From Gammaproteobacteria bacterium (GTDB lineage Bacteria; Pseudomonadota; Gammaproteobacteria; Pseudomonadales; Pseudohongiellaceae), in contig JAURIJ010000017.1 in the NCBI GenBank assembly GCA_030832825.1, forward strand, positions 1 through 51,669: a DNA stretch of 51,669 nt, in the 5' to 3' direction. Position 1 is the stretch's first letter, and the number at the start of each line of letters is the position of its first letter. The notes under the pieces are model-generated. The model worked only from the letters and a program-made list of their open reading frames with translations. It ran no database searches and had not been told where the DNA came from. This document shows positions 6,996 through 15,776 of the stretch, piece by piece. Made by a program: the position numbers and the translations under genes.

Positions 6996-8831
6996 ATGGC
7001 AATTGCAGAAGAAATCTCCTCTCCCCTGATGTCCGCGAGCGACGCGCGCGTGGACGCCAGCCGCCGCAACCTGCCCGCCGAGCGTGATGCGGGCGGTGGT
7101 GCGCGCCCGGCTGAGGACGCGCGGGCCTATCCAACGGTGGTCGAAGTGCTGAACCAGCCGCTGGTGCGCAAATCGCTGCCGGCTATCCTGCTGACCGTCC
7201 TGCTGTCGATCCTGGTGATCGTGTTCTTTGTCATCAATGGCGGCGACTACCGCGTGCTGCATCCGGGCATGAGCGAAGTCGATCGGGCTGAGGCGATGGA
7301 GGTGCTGGCAAGCAGTGCCATCCCGGTGCGCCTGGACGCCTCCACCGGGGCGCTCACCGTGCCCATCGAGAACTACCACGATGCCCGCATGGCACTCGCG
7401 GCTGCCGGCTTGCCACGCGATGTCAGCAGCGGCGCCATGGATTACCTTACCGAACAGTCCACCATGACCACCAGTCAGTTCATGGAAGAGGCGCTTTACA
7501 CCGCAGCCATCGAGAACGAGCTGTCCAGAAGCATTGCCAGAATCTCCACGGTACAGTCAGCGCGGGTGCACATCGCGGCGCCGCGGCAAAGCAATTTCAT
7601 ACGCAACAAGACGCCCACCAAGGCCTCGGTGGTGGTGACGCCTTATTCCGGGCGCTCGGTCAGCCAGCCGCAGGTGGAAGCCATCATCAATCTGGTGGCG
7701 TCGAGTGTGCCCTACCTGGCCACCACCGATGTGTCCGTCGTGGACGACCGTGGCAATCTGCTGACCAGTCCATCAGGCGCCTCCACGCTGCAACAGGCCT
7801 CGCAAGAGCTGACGTACCAGCAGTCCGTCGAGACCATGTACAAGGAGCGTATCGATGCCTTGCTGATGCCCCTGGTGGGAGAGGGTGCTGTCACCACCAA
7901 GGTGGATGTCGCGATCGACTTCACGGAGGTGGAGTCGACGTTCGAGGAGTATGACCAGAACGGCGCCGGTCCGCGCTCGCGCTCGGAGTCCATTCGCATG
8001 GACATGAGCACCGCCGATACGGCGCAGGGGATTCCTGGCGGTGTCAGCAACATCGTTCCGAACGATACCGTGGTGGCCCCGCTGGACGCGGCCGCCGACG
8101 CCACGATTGACGGTGCCGGTGCAGCCCCCAATGCGGTGCGCAGCAGCGAGACAATCCGCAATTACGAGCTTGACCGCAGCGTCCGCTACACCCGCAACCA
8201 GGTGGGGACGCTCAACCGGCTGTCGGTCGCCATCGCCGTCGACGAAGTGGCCTTGACACAGGCCCTCGACCTGCCTGATGGGGATGCGGAAGCGGCGGCG
8301 GTCGACGTCGACGCCCTGCTGGCCGAGGAAGTGGCCAAGCTGGATAGCCTGGTCCGCGCAGCGATCGGCTTCGATGCTGCACGCGGCGACGCCTTGACCA
8401 TCGTCACCTCGCGCTTTCGCAACGACGAGGCCATCAGCATCAGCCTGCCCTGGCATGAGCAGCCCACACTGATCGCCTTGATCAAGTACTCGATGATCGT
8501 GTTGTTGCTGGCCTTGTTCATGGTGATCGTGGTCCGTCCGGTCATGAAGATCTATATGCCGCAGCCCACGCTGGCCGATGCCCTGTCGCAGGAGGACACC
8601 TTGAACTCGAATGACCTCAGCCCGCAGGAACTGGCGATGCTGTCCTCCGGCGATGCAGCCGGCATCGATGAGATCAAGGCCAAGCTGCGGCCCAAGAAGT
8701 CATCCATCTCGGCTGACATGCTCGACACGGCCAACACTTACGACGACAAGGTGGCGCTTATCAGACTGCTGGTGGCCGAAGACTCTGCACGCGTCGCCAA
8801 CGTGCTGAAGAAACTGATCAAGCCGGCGTAA
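6996..8831 (+). CDS. fliF: flagellar MS-ring protein FliF
   Basis: 611 residues from ATG 6996, 17 bases after fliE. Membrane segment 1 is at about 62-82, a large periplasmic region with the ring-building motifs follows (GAMDYLTEQSTMTTSQFMEE, ARVHIAAPRQSNF), and membrane segment 2 is at about 490-512. The C-terminal ~30 residues (DKVALIRLLVAEDSARVANV) form the FliG-binding tail. Length is normal for the family. FliF is the membrane platform on which rotor and export apparatus assemble. Confidence 0.97.
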   Translation: MAIAEEISSPLMSASDARVDASRRNLPAERDAGGGARPAEDARAYPTVVEVLNQPLVRKSLPAILLTVLLSILVIVFFVINGGDYRVLHPGMSEVDRAEAMEVLASSAIPVRLDASTGALTVPIENYHDARMALAAAGLPRDVSSGAMDYLTEQSTMTTSQFMEEALYTAAIENELSRSIARISTVQSARVHIAAPRQSNFIRNKTPTKASVVVTPYSGRSVSQPQVEAIINLVASSVPYLATTDVSVVDDRGNLLTSPSGASTLQQASQELTYQQSVETMYKERIDALLMPLVGEGAVTTKVDVAIDFTEVESTFEEYDQNGAGPRSRSESIRMDMSTADTAQGIPGGVSNIVPNDTVVAPLDAAADATIDGAGAAPNAVRSSETIRNYELDRSVRYTRNQVGTLNRLSVAIAVDEVALTQALDLPDGDAEAAAVDVDALLAEEVAKLDSLVRAAIGFDAARGDALTIVTSRFRNDEAISISLPWHEQPTLIALIKYSMIVLLLALFMVIVVRPVMKIYMPQPTLADALSQEDTLNSNDLSPQELAMLSSGDAAGIDEIKAKLRPKKSSISADMLDTANTYDDKVALIRLLVAEDSARVANVLKKLIKPA

Positions 8832-8847
8832 CCGGACGGAGACAATC

Positions 8848-9918
8848 ATGGCTGAAGCCGAGAAGAAAGACGCACAGGTGGACGAGAGCGCAGCTCCCCT
8901 GCCCGACAGCGTGCGCGACGAGCTGGAGACGATGACCACGACGGATCGAGCGGCCGTGATCATGCTGCTGCTGGGAGAGCAACAGGCGGCAGACATCATT
9001 CGCTATCTCTCGCCGCGCGAGGTTCAGGCACTTGGCGCACGCATGGTGTCGGTGGCGGATCTGTCCCAGGAGTGCGTCAACATCGTGCTCGATGATTTCG
9101 TGGCGACCATCAAGAAGCAGACCAATCTTGGCCTGGGCACTGCGGATTATGTAGAGAACGTGTTCAAGCGCGCCCTGGGCGCCGACAAGGCCGCGACGAT
9201 TCTCGGCCGCATCATGCCCGGCTCCTCGAGCAAAGGACTGGAGATTCTGCGCTGGATGGACGCGCGTTCGATTGCCGAGATGATTCAAGGCGAGCACGCC
9301 CAGGTCATCGCCATCATCATGTCGGTGCTGGAGTACGACGTTGCCGCGGACGTGCTCAATTTCCTGCGGCCCGAGCAGCGCCCCGAAGTGATTCAGCGCG
9401 TCGCCATGCTCGACACCGTGCAGCCCAGTGCCATGGAGGAGCTTGAACAGATCATGAAGCAGCAGTTCTCCAGCAGCTCCAGCGCCAAGTCGTCCAATCT
9501 TGGTGGCGTGAAGACTGCGGCCAAGATCATGAACTTCACCAAGGTCGAGCTGGAAGGCAAGATCATGGAAGGGGTGTCCAACATCGACGAAGAACTGGCG
9601 CTGAAGATTCAGGACAACATGTTCACCTTCGACAATCTCAGTGGCCTGGACAACCGCAGCATCCAGACCCTGATGCGCAACATCGACCAGGAAATGCTGA
9701 TGATTGCCTTCAAGGGCGCCGATGAGCTGGTCAAGGACAAGTTCATGGCCAATATGTCGCAGCGCGCGCGGGCCATGTTCCTCGACGAAATGGAGGCGAA
9801 AGGACCGCTGCGTATCACCGACGTCGAAGCCGCACAGAAGAAGATCATGCGCATCGCGCGCAAACTTTCGGACAAGGGCGAAATCCTGCTTGCTGGTCGA
9901 GGAGATGATTTTGTCTGA
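8848..9918 (+). CDS. fliG: flagellar motor switch protein FliG
   Basis: 356 residues from ATG 8848 behind GGAGAC. Contains the N-terminal FliF-binding part (DRAAVIMLLLGEQQAADIIR), an EHAQ motif at about 150-153 in place of the common EHPQ of the middle domain, and the C-terminal torque helix with alternating charges (FKGADELVKDKF, MSQRARAMFLDEMEAKG). FliG connects FliF with FliM and interacts with the stator. It overlaps the fliH start. Confidence 0.97.
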   Translation: MAEAEKKDAQVDESAAPLPDSVRDELETMTTTDRAAVIMLLLGEQQAADIIRYLSPREVQALGARMVSVADLSQECVNIVLDDFVATIKKQTNLGLGTADYVENVFKRALGADKAATILGRIMPGSSSKGLEILRWMDARSIAEMIQGEHAQVIAIIMSVLEYDVAADVLNFLRPEQRPEVIQRVAMLDTVQPSAMEELEQIMKQQFSSSSSAKSSNLGGVKTAAKIMNFTKVELEGKIMEGVSNIDEELALKIQDNMFTFDNLSGLDNRSIQTLMRNIDQEMLMIAFKGADELVKDKFMANMSQRARAMFLDEMEAKGPLRITDVEAAQKKIMRIARKLSDKGEILLAGRGDDFV

Positions 9919-10747
9919 CACCCTGTTCAACGCCGACGAGTGGGTCACGGACGCCTTGCTGCAGCGCGGCCACGCGTCGCGCTATCAGGGCAGTGTGACG
10001 CTCGAACCAGGAGCGACGCCCTCGCGCTTCGTCCCGTGGGTCGCGCCCCGTGTTCACGAATCAGTCCAGCCCGATGCCGACGTCGTGCCCGCCGCAGCCA
10101 TTGCCGATGCGACCGCCACTGAGACGACACCAGTTCCAGCAGCCGCGCAAGGCGAGGATGATCCTGCCCCCGCTGCGGCTGAACCGGGGCGGGAACTGAG
10201 CGAGCAAGCGCTGGAGGAGATTCGTCAGCAGGCCTTCGAACTGGGCAAACAGTGGTCGGCGGGGGCTGCCCAAGAGCGCCAGCGCGCGCTGGAAGAGCGG
10301 CTAGGCACGATGCTCGACACGCTGGCCGCCGCCCGTGTCGATTTCCTGGACTTTCAACACGCGCTGATCGAGCTCGCCCGTTTCATGGCCCTGCAGATCG
10401 TGCGCGCCGAGTTGCATACCGATGCGGACTGGCTGCAGCGACTGGTGCATACCTGTATCACGGAAGTGCGCAGTCACGGCGATGGCCTGGTACAGGTGCG
10501 CCTCAGCCCGGCTGACTTCAGTTTGCTGCAGCCACGCTTCGCCTCGCTGGAGGGCATCCGACTGGAGCGCGACGACGCCCTGGAGCGCGGCGACATCGAC
10601 ATCAGCATGGGCGCCACGCGGATCACCCAGCAGGTGGAAGCGCAGTTGCGCCGAGTGTGCGCCACGCTGTGCGACGAACTGACGCGCACACATTCTTCGG
10701 CGCAGGCCTTGCTCGGTACTCGCGACGACGAGGTACAAGACTCATGA
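9905..10747 (+). CDS. fliH: flagellar assembly protein FliH
   Basis: 280 residues from ATG 9905, or 278 from TTG 9911. The ribosome site GAGGAG ends at 9904, which suits TTG 9911 better. Both starts overlap the fliG stop. Ala/Pro-rich acidic linker to about residue 95, then a helical region and a FliH/HrpE-type C-terminal domain (LIELARFMALQIVRAEL, VQVRLSPADFSLLQP, RGDIDISMGATRI). FliH dimers bind FliI and anchor it at the export gate. The stop overlaps fliI by ATGA. Confidence 0.9.
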   Translation: MILSDTLFNADEWVTDALLQRGHASRYQGSVTLEPGATPSRFVPWVAPRVHESVQPDADVVPAAAIADATATETTPVPAAAQGEDDPAPAAAEPGRELSEQALEEIRQQAFELGKQWSAGAAQERQRALEERLGTMLDTLAAARVDFLDFQHALIELARFMALQIVRAELHTDADWLQRLVHTCITEVRSHGDGLVQVRLSPADFSLLQPRFASLEGIRLERDDALERGDIDISMGATRITQQVEAQLRRVCATLCDELTRTHSSAQALLGTRDDEVQDS

Positions 10748-12111
10748 CGGCCGTGCGCATGGACCAACTGGGGGAGCTGCGGCCGCAACTGACCGCCAGC
10801 CTGATTGCCGCGCAAAGAGCCGTGCGGCCTTTGCCGCTGGATGTCTGCGGCCAGGTCAGTCGGGTGTCCGGCACCACCATCGAAGCCGAGGGGCTGATCG
10901 CGCCCATTGGCGCGCAATGTGCCATCGCCGCGCTGGCCTCGCAGAGTTGCATCGAGGCCGACGTCATAGGGTTCTCTGACCAGAAACTCATCCTCATGCC
11001 CTATGGCGGTACCGCTGGCCTTGGTCCGGGAGACCGTGTCCATGTCACGGCCAGACAATCTCTGGGCCGGCTAAGCAACGCGCTGGTCGGACGGGTGATC
11101 GACGGCTTCGGCAACCCGCTGGATCGCGCTGAGCCCGTGCCCTATGAGCGCCAGGCGCACCTGGACGGTATCCCGATCAACCCGATGGAACGCCCGCCGA
11201 TCAACAGTGTGCTGGATACCGGCATCAAGGCCATCAACACCGCCTTGACGATCGGTCGTGGTCAGCGCATTGGCCTGATGGCTGGCTCCGGCGTGGGCAA
11301 GAGCATGCTGTTGGGGATGTTGACCCGGCACACGGCCGCCGATGTGGTGGTCATTGGCATGATTGGGGAGCGCGGCCGCGAAGTGCAGGATTTCATTCAG
11401 AACATTCTCGGCGCCGAAGGCATGGCGCGTGCCGTCGTCATTGCTGCGCCGGCCAATTCCTCGCCGGTTGCCCGACTCAAGGCGGCCAAGCTCGCGCACC
11501 TGGTCAGCGAGGACTTTCGTGATCAGGGCCGCCATGTGCTGCTGCTGCTGGACAGTTTGACGAGGGTGGCCCACGCCCAGCGCGAAATCGGACTGGCCAT
11601 GGGCGAGCCGCCGACCTCCAAAGGCTACCCGCCATCTGTATTCAGCCTGTTTCCCCAGCTGATCGAACGTCCGGGGGTGGGCCGCGGTGGTCACGGTTCA
11701 ATCACCAGTTTCTACACGGTGCTGGCCGAGGGCGATGACCGCAATGACCCGATTGTCGACATCTGCCGCGCATCGCTCGATGGCCAGATCATGCTGAGCC
11801 GCCAGCTGGCCGATGCCGCCCATTACCCGGCGATCGACCTCAGCGGCTCCATCTCGCGCGTGGCCAACAGCCTGCTTGAACCGCGCCGTGTGCTGCAGGC
11901 GCAGCGACTGCGTCGACTGTGGTCCTTGTACCGCGAGAAAGAAGACTTCATCCAGGTCGGCGCCTACGACGCCAACACCAATGCCGAACTGGATCAGGCG
12001 ATCAAACTGCACCCTAAAATTGTCAAATTCCTGCAACAGAATGACGAGGAGGGCTTCACCTTGCGTGACTCGTGGCGCCTGCTGCAGGAGCTGTTGGGAG
12101 AAAGCGCATGA
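10744..12111 (+). CDS. fliI: flagellum-specific ATPase FliI
   Basis: 455 residues from ATG 10744, overlapping the fliH stop; upstream in-frame starts lie inside fliH. F1-ATPase-like fold: Walker A AGSGVGKS (about 180-187), GMIGERGREVQDF, Walker B VLLLLDSLTR, and the type III ATPase motif AEGDDRNDPIVD. FliI drives unloading of export substrates in the cytoplasm. Length is normal. Confidence 0.97.
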   Translation: MTAVRMDQLGELRPQLTASLIAAQRAVRPLPLDVCGQVSRVSGTTIEAEGLIAPIGAQCAIAALASQSCIEADVIGFSDQKLILMPYGGTAGLGPGDRVHVTARQSLGRLSNALVGRVIDGFGNPLDRAEPVPYERQAHLDGIPINPMERPPINSVLDTGIKAINTALTIGRGQRIGLMAGSGVGKSMLLGMLTRHTAADVVVIGMIGERGREVQDFIQNILGAEGMARAVVIAAPANSSPVARLKAAKLAHLVSEDFRDQGRHVLLLLDSLTRVAHAQREIGLAMGEPPTSKGYPPSVFSLFPQLIERPGVGRGGHGSITSFYTVLAEGDDRNDPIVDICRASLDGQIMLSRQLADAAHYPAIDLSGSISRVANSLLEPRRVLQAQRLRRLWSLYREKEDFIQVGAYDANTNAELDQAIKLHPKIVKFLQQNDEEGFTLRDSWRLLQELLGESA

Positions 12112-12530
12112 GTGACCAGGTCTGGGACGTACTGATCAGACGCGAAACCGCACGCTCGTCGGCAGTGCTGCAGCGACTCGAAATGATGACGCGGCAACAA
12201 GCCCACTTGAGCGAAAGGATTCAGTACGTGGAGTCGTTGCTCCAGGAGTATGAAGCCGAGCGCGAGCGTTCGCCGCTGCAGGCCCGTGCCTACCAGCTGC
12301 AATTGCATCGAATGCGGGAAAAGTTGTTTCAGGATGCCGGCACTCTGCAGCGTACGCTGGACGCCACTCGTCACAGCCTGCGCGAGCATGCCGCCGAAAT
12401 TCAGAAGTACAGCAAGCTGCGCGTGCGGGCGCAGTCGCGCGCTGCTACCGAGGCGCAGCGCCACGAGGAGCGTCAGCTCGACGAACTGTGCCTCGGCCAT
12501 TTCAATTTCACGCGCCGCGCGGGGGACTGA
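12108..12530 (+). CDS. fliJ: flagellar export protein FliJ
   Basis: 140 residues from ATG 12108 (ATGA overlap with fliI). Almost entirely charged alpha-helical coiled coil, as in FliJ: LQRLEMMTRQQAHLSERI, RMREKLFQDAGTLQRTLDA, ending in a Gln/Glu/Arg-rich helix. FliJ acts like the stalk of the FliI ring and escorts chaperones. The identification rests mainly on position and composition. Confidence 0.85.
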   Translation: MSDQVWDVLIRRETARSSAVLQRLEMMTRQQAHLSERIQYVESLLQEYEAERERSPLQARAYQLQLHRMREKLFQDAGTLQRTLDATRHSLREHAAEIQKYSKLRVRAQSRAATEAQRHEERQLDELCLGHFNFTRRAGD

Positions 12531-12537
12531 GCAGAGC

Positions 12538-12553
12538 TGGCCTGCATTTTGCT
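12538..12553 (+). promoter_or_regulatory. sigma-54 (-24/-12) promoter before fliK
   Basis: TGGCCTG-CATT-TTGCT with GG (12539-12540) and GC (12551-12552) 10 nt apart. It begins 8 bases after the fliJ stop; predicted start near 12564. It would let fliK-L-M-N-O-P-Q-R-flhB be transcribed separately from fliE-J. Confidence 0.75.
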
Positions 12554-12617
12554 AATACCTTGGTGAACGAACCTGAACTCGAGGTTCGACCTGACCTTGG
12601 ACATCACGCGACTCACT

Positions 12618-15134
12618 ATGAAAATTCAGCCTGAATTCAATATTGCCTCCATCATCAGTCGGATCAGCGCCCCAGACGCCACGGGGCCTGCACCTGCTGG
12701 CGTGCTTGCTGGTGTGCCTGTTGGTGTGCCAACGGGGCTGCTGAGATTTCCCGCGCTGTTTGAAGCGGCGCTGCAGGAAATAGACGATCCACAGCTTGCC
12801 GCTACGCTTGCCACTTACAGCGAAAGCGGCATGTTGGCGCCGGATTCGACATTGCTGCCTGCGGAGTCGGAGCTGACGACCGATGCAGCGGTCGCGGCGA
12901 GCAGCAGCGGGCAGGAGGCGGCCTTCTTCGAGACCGTGCGGCTGCTCAACGGGCGCACCATTCTGACGACTCGTGTCAACACGGCGCCGCGGCGCGATCT
13001 GGCGCAGCCAGCCCCGAGCGAGGCACTGCTGGAGCCGGCTGCCGCCTCCGTGACAGAGCGTGGAGAATCAGTGATCGTCGTCAAGGATGCCGTTCTGGAG
13101 ACACCCTCACCTGTGATGCAGCGTCCGAGTGCCAATCTCGCCGAAGCGGTGGTGCAACCCGTGGCGACTCAGCATGCGTCCAATGTGCCGCCCGCCTTCG
13201 ATCTGCCGCCCGCGTTCCAGGTGCCGCGGCAGGTCGTCTCTGCCAGTCACGTGACGGCCCCGGTGGGCACGGCGGTGACAACCCGCACCCCCGAACCCGG
13301 CGCCGACATGGCCTTGCGACAGCGAGCAGAGGACGCCCCGCTGTTGCGACCGGTCGAGACATCAGTCGCCATGCGTACCGCACAGACGCTCAGCGTCGCT
13401 CCTGACCAGGGGCCCAGCGCGCCCGGGACAGTTGCCGTCCATGCTGCCTACGCGCGGCCGTTGACCACTGAAATGGTGCCGCGGCAGGTCGTCTCTGCCA
13501 GTCACGTGACGGCACCGTCGGTCATGGTGGCGACAACCCGGACCCCCGAACCCAGTGTCGACATGGCCCTGCGACAGCGCACAGACGTCGCCTCGCTGTT
13601 GCGACCGGTCGAGACAACAGTCGCCATGCGTACCCCACACACGCTCAGCGCCGCTCCTGACCAGGGGCCCAGCGCGCCCGGGGCAGTTGGCGTGCATCCT
13701 GCTTACGCGCGGCCGTTGATCACTGAAATTGAGCGCACAGACTTGCCTGCCGCTGAGCCCTCCTTCCATTCGGCCATCGTCCGCCCGGCATTTCTGCGAC
13801 CAATGCCGCGTGAAGTGGCCCCTGAGGCAATTTCCGCGACAACGGGCGGCCAGCAGACCCTGACCACGACACGGCGTGTTGACATCGCTGCGCTCACGAC
13901 CTCGTCAGCGTCGCCGCTTTCGCTTAGCTTGCCGGTTGCCGTGCAGACGCCCCCGGTGCCAGCTCCAGGGATGCCCGTGGCAACGCGTGAACCAGGCTTC
14001 ATCGCCACGGCTGCGGCCGCAGGCCCTGCGCAGGCAGCAGAGCCAGTGGCAGCACAGACCTCGGCCCCTGCTTTGGCACCATCGGCAGAGCAGTCGACAC
14101 AGCAGGCCCCTGCTGCAAAAGCAATACCCATGAGCTTGGCACAGCCCGCACCTGCTGGAGGAGCGGCCAACAGGCTCCCCACGGGCATTGCGACGGCTGA
14201 CCTGCAGGCGGCCAGCAACGTGAGCAGCCCCGAGCCAGTGCCAGAAGAAGCCACGCCGGGCTCAGGGGTGCAGATTATGACGCCGGCTGGCGTGCCCCGC
14301 CCGCAAGGAGCCCCTTTGCCCCTGCAGCCTCCTGTCGTAGGCACACGCCTTGGACGTAGCGACGCAACGACGCAAGCAGACGCTCCTCGCCCTGTGGCTC
14401 GAACTGGCACTCGCATGTCGCCGAACCCACTCGACCAGCGCCTGGATCCGGTCTCTGACACTGCCAGCGGCGGGCCCGCCCGAGAAGGCGCGGTGCGGGA
14501 CGAGCGTGCGGCACGCGAGACCCCCCCTTCGACGGCGCCGATGAGCGCCCTGCGGCCCTCCATCGAGACAAGTCTTGTCACTGACAGCAATGTCTCCCAA
14601 GGGTCTGGTTTCACGCTTCCACCTGCGGCAATCTCCGAGTCAGCAGGCGCCGCCGAGGCACACGGCCGGACGCCGGTACGCGAAGCACCCAGTCGCGAGA
14701 GCTGGATGCGGTTTGAGGACCTGAACAGCCAGTTCGGCGGCGAGATCCGCAAGGCATCCCTGGAAACCGATGGCACTGGCCGTGCGGCGCTACGTATAAT
14801 GCTGGCTCCCGAAAACATGGGGACCATCGAGGCAGAAGTCATCGAAAACAACAACACAGTCACGATCAATATCGTCGCGCAGACGGAGGAGGTCGTGCGC
14901 GTGTTGCGGGAAAACAGTCATGCGCTGCGTGAGGCCTTCTCAGGACACAGCGCCACGGAAATCAATATTTTCCGGGATACCGGGGGCAGCGGTGCGCAGC
15001 ACGCAGGTGGCCGCCAGTCTGACGGCATGTCCACCCGGTCAGAGCACGCGAATGACAGCGGCGCTGCCGGTGCCCGGCCTGCCGATGCCGGGTCTGCCGG
15101 CGCGACGCCTGCGCAACTTGATACCTATGTCTGA
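12618..15134 (+). CDS. fliK: flagellar hook-length control protein FliK
   Basis: 838 residues from ATG 12618; TTG 12597 is an alternative start behind GAGG at 12581. Very long for FliK. Residues 1-690 are Ala/Pro/Thr/Val-rich and disordered-looking, with a tandem pair of 85-residue repeats (13221-13730). The C-terminal Flg_hook domain (about 700-795) is clear: LNSQFGGEIRKASLE, MLAPENMGTIEAEVIENN and VVRVLRENSHALREAF. FliK measures the hook and switches export from hook to filament proteins through FlhB. In the family the N-terminal region acts as a ruler, so repeats there could set hook length (inference). A smaller FliK-like gene lies at 332. Confidence 0.9.
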   Translation: MKIQPEFNIASIISRISAPDATGPAPAGVLAGVPVGVPTGLLRFPALFEAALQEIDDPQLAATLATYSESGMLAPDSTLLPAESELTTDAAVAASSSGQEAAFFETVRLLNGRTILTTRVNTAPRRDLAQPAPSEALLEPAAASVTERGESVIVVKDAVLETPSPVMQRPSANLAEAVVQPVATQHASNVPPAFDLPPAFQVPRQVVSASHVTAPVGTAVTTRTPEPGADMALRQRAEDAPLLRPVETSVAMRTAQTLSVAPDQGPSAPGTVAVHAAYARPLTTEMVPRQVVSASHVTAPSVMVATTRTPEPSVDMALRQRTDVASLLRPVETTVAMRTPHTLSAAPDQGPSAPGAVGVHPAYARPLITEIERTDLPAAEPSFHSAIVRPAFLRPMPREVAPEAISATTGGQQTLTTTRRVDIAALTTSSASPLSLSLPVAVQTPPVPAPGMPVATREPGFIATAAAAGPAQAAEPVAAQTSAPALAPSAEQSTQQAPAAKAIPMSLAQPAPAGGAANRLPTGIATADLQAASNVSSPEPVPEEATPGSGVQIMTPAGVPRPQGAPLPLQPPVVGTRLGRSDATTQADAPRPVARTGTRMSPNPLDQRLDPVSDTASGGPAREGAVRDERAARETPPSTAPMSALRPSIETSLVTDSNVSQGSGFTLPPAAISESAGAAEAHGRTPVREAPSRESWMRFEDLNSQFGGEIRKASLETDGTGRAALRIMLAPENMGTIEAEVIENNNTVTINIVAQTEEVVRVLRENSHALREAFSGHSATEINIFRDTGGSGAQHAGGRQSDGMSTRSEHANDSGAAGARPADAGSAGATPAQLDTYV
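13221..13730 (+). repeat. tandem 255-bp repeat inside fliK
   Basis: Two in-frame copies, 13221-13475 and 13476-13730, each 85 codons. Both begin PRQVVSASHVTAP and contain TRTPEP, DMALRQR, LLRPVET, APDQGPSAPG and YARPL. The copies differ at scattered positions, so the duplication is not very recent. Confidence 0.9.
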
Positions 15135-15154
15135 ACACACTGCGGAGATTTGCC

Positions 15155-15745
15155 ATGGCTGACGAAAAAGTAGCGAGTAGCACGGAAGGCAAGAAAAGCT
15201 TTCCCTTGATTCCCGTCATCGTGGGGGTGCTGGTGGTGGTGGTGGTGGCGGTGGGGGCAGTGTTTGCAACCCTGATGCTCACCGGCGCCATGAATGATCA
15301 AGAACTCGAGGAGGCTCTTGCCGAGATCGAGACCCCCGCTGCGGCTGTTGAGGCGGCCGCCCCGGCCGAGGGAGACCCGGCGGTGCCGACCCAGCCACAA
15401 TTGCTGGTGACGCCCAATCCGGAGCGGCTGGGTACGCTTTACTACGAAATGCCACGGCCGCTGACAGCCAACATCAATGGCTCGCGCAAGGTCATGCAAG
15501 TGACCGTCGCCGTGATGACCCACTACGATCAGATGGTCATCGACAGCATCGTGCGTCACGAACTGGCAATCCGTTCGGCCATCCTGGCCGACATGAGTCG
15601 GACGCCTGAAGACAACCTGCTGCTGCCGGACTTTCGCGAACAGCTTGGTGAGCAGTTGCGCATCACCATCAACGCTGTTCTCGAGGATTTCGGCGAGTTC
15701 GCCGGCGTCGAGTCGGTCTATTTCACGGAATTCCTGGTTCAGTAA
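15155..15745 (+). CDS. fliL: flagellar basal-body associated protein FliL
   Basis: 196 residues from ATG 15155 after GGAG. One N-terminal membrane segment (about 18-43), a Glu/Ala/Pro linker, then the FliL domain with YYEMPRPLTANIN, VMTHYDQMVIDSIVRHELAIRSAIL and the final VESVYFTEFLVQ. FliL rings the stator units and supports torque. Confidence 0.93.
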   Translation: MADEKVASSTEGKKSFPLIPVIVGVLVVVVVAVGAVFATLMLTGAMNDQELEEALAEIETPAAAVEAAAPAEGDPAVPTQPQLLVTPNPERLGTLYYEMPRPLTANINGSRKVMQVTVAVMTHYDQMVIDSIVRHELAIRSAILADMSRTPEDNLLLPDFREQLGEQLRITINAVLEDFGEFAGVESVYFTEFLVQ

Positions 15746-15776
15746 GCCCCCACTCTATCGAAGGCGTCCCAAGGCA

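Noticed and set aside
8818-9948. 376-codon minus-strand frame opposite fliG
   Set aside because: fliG is unmistakable on the plus strand; the antisense product has no recognisable motif.
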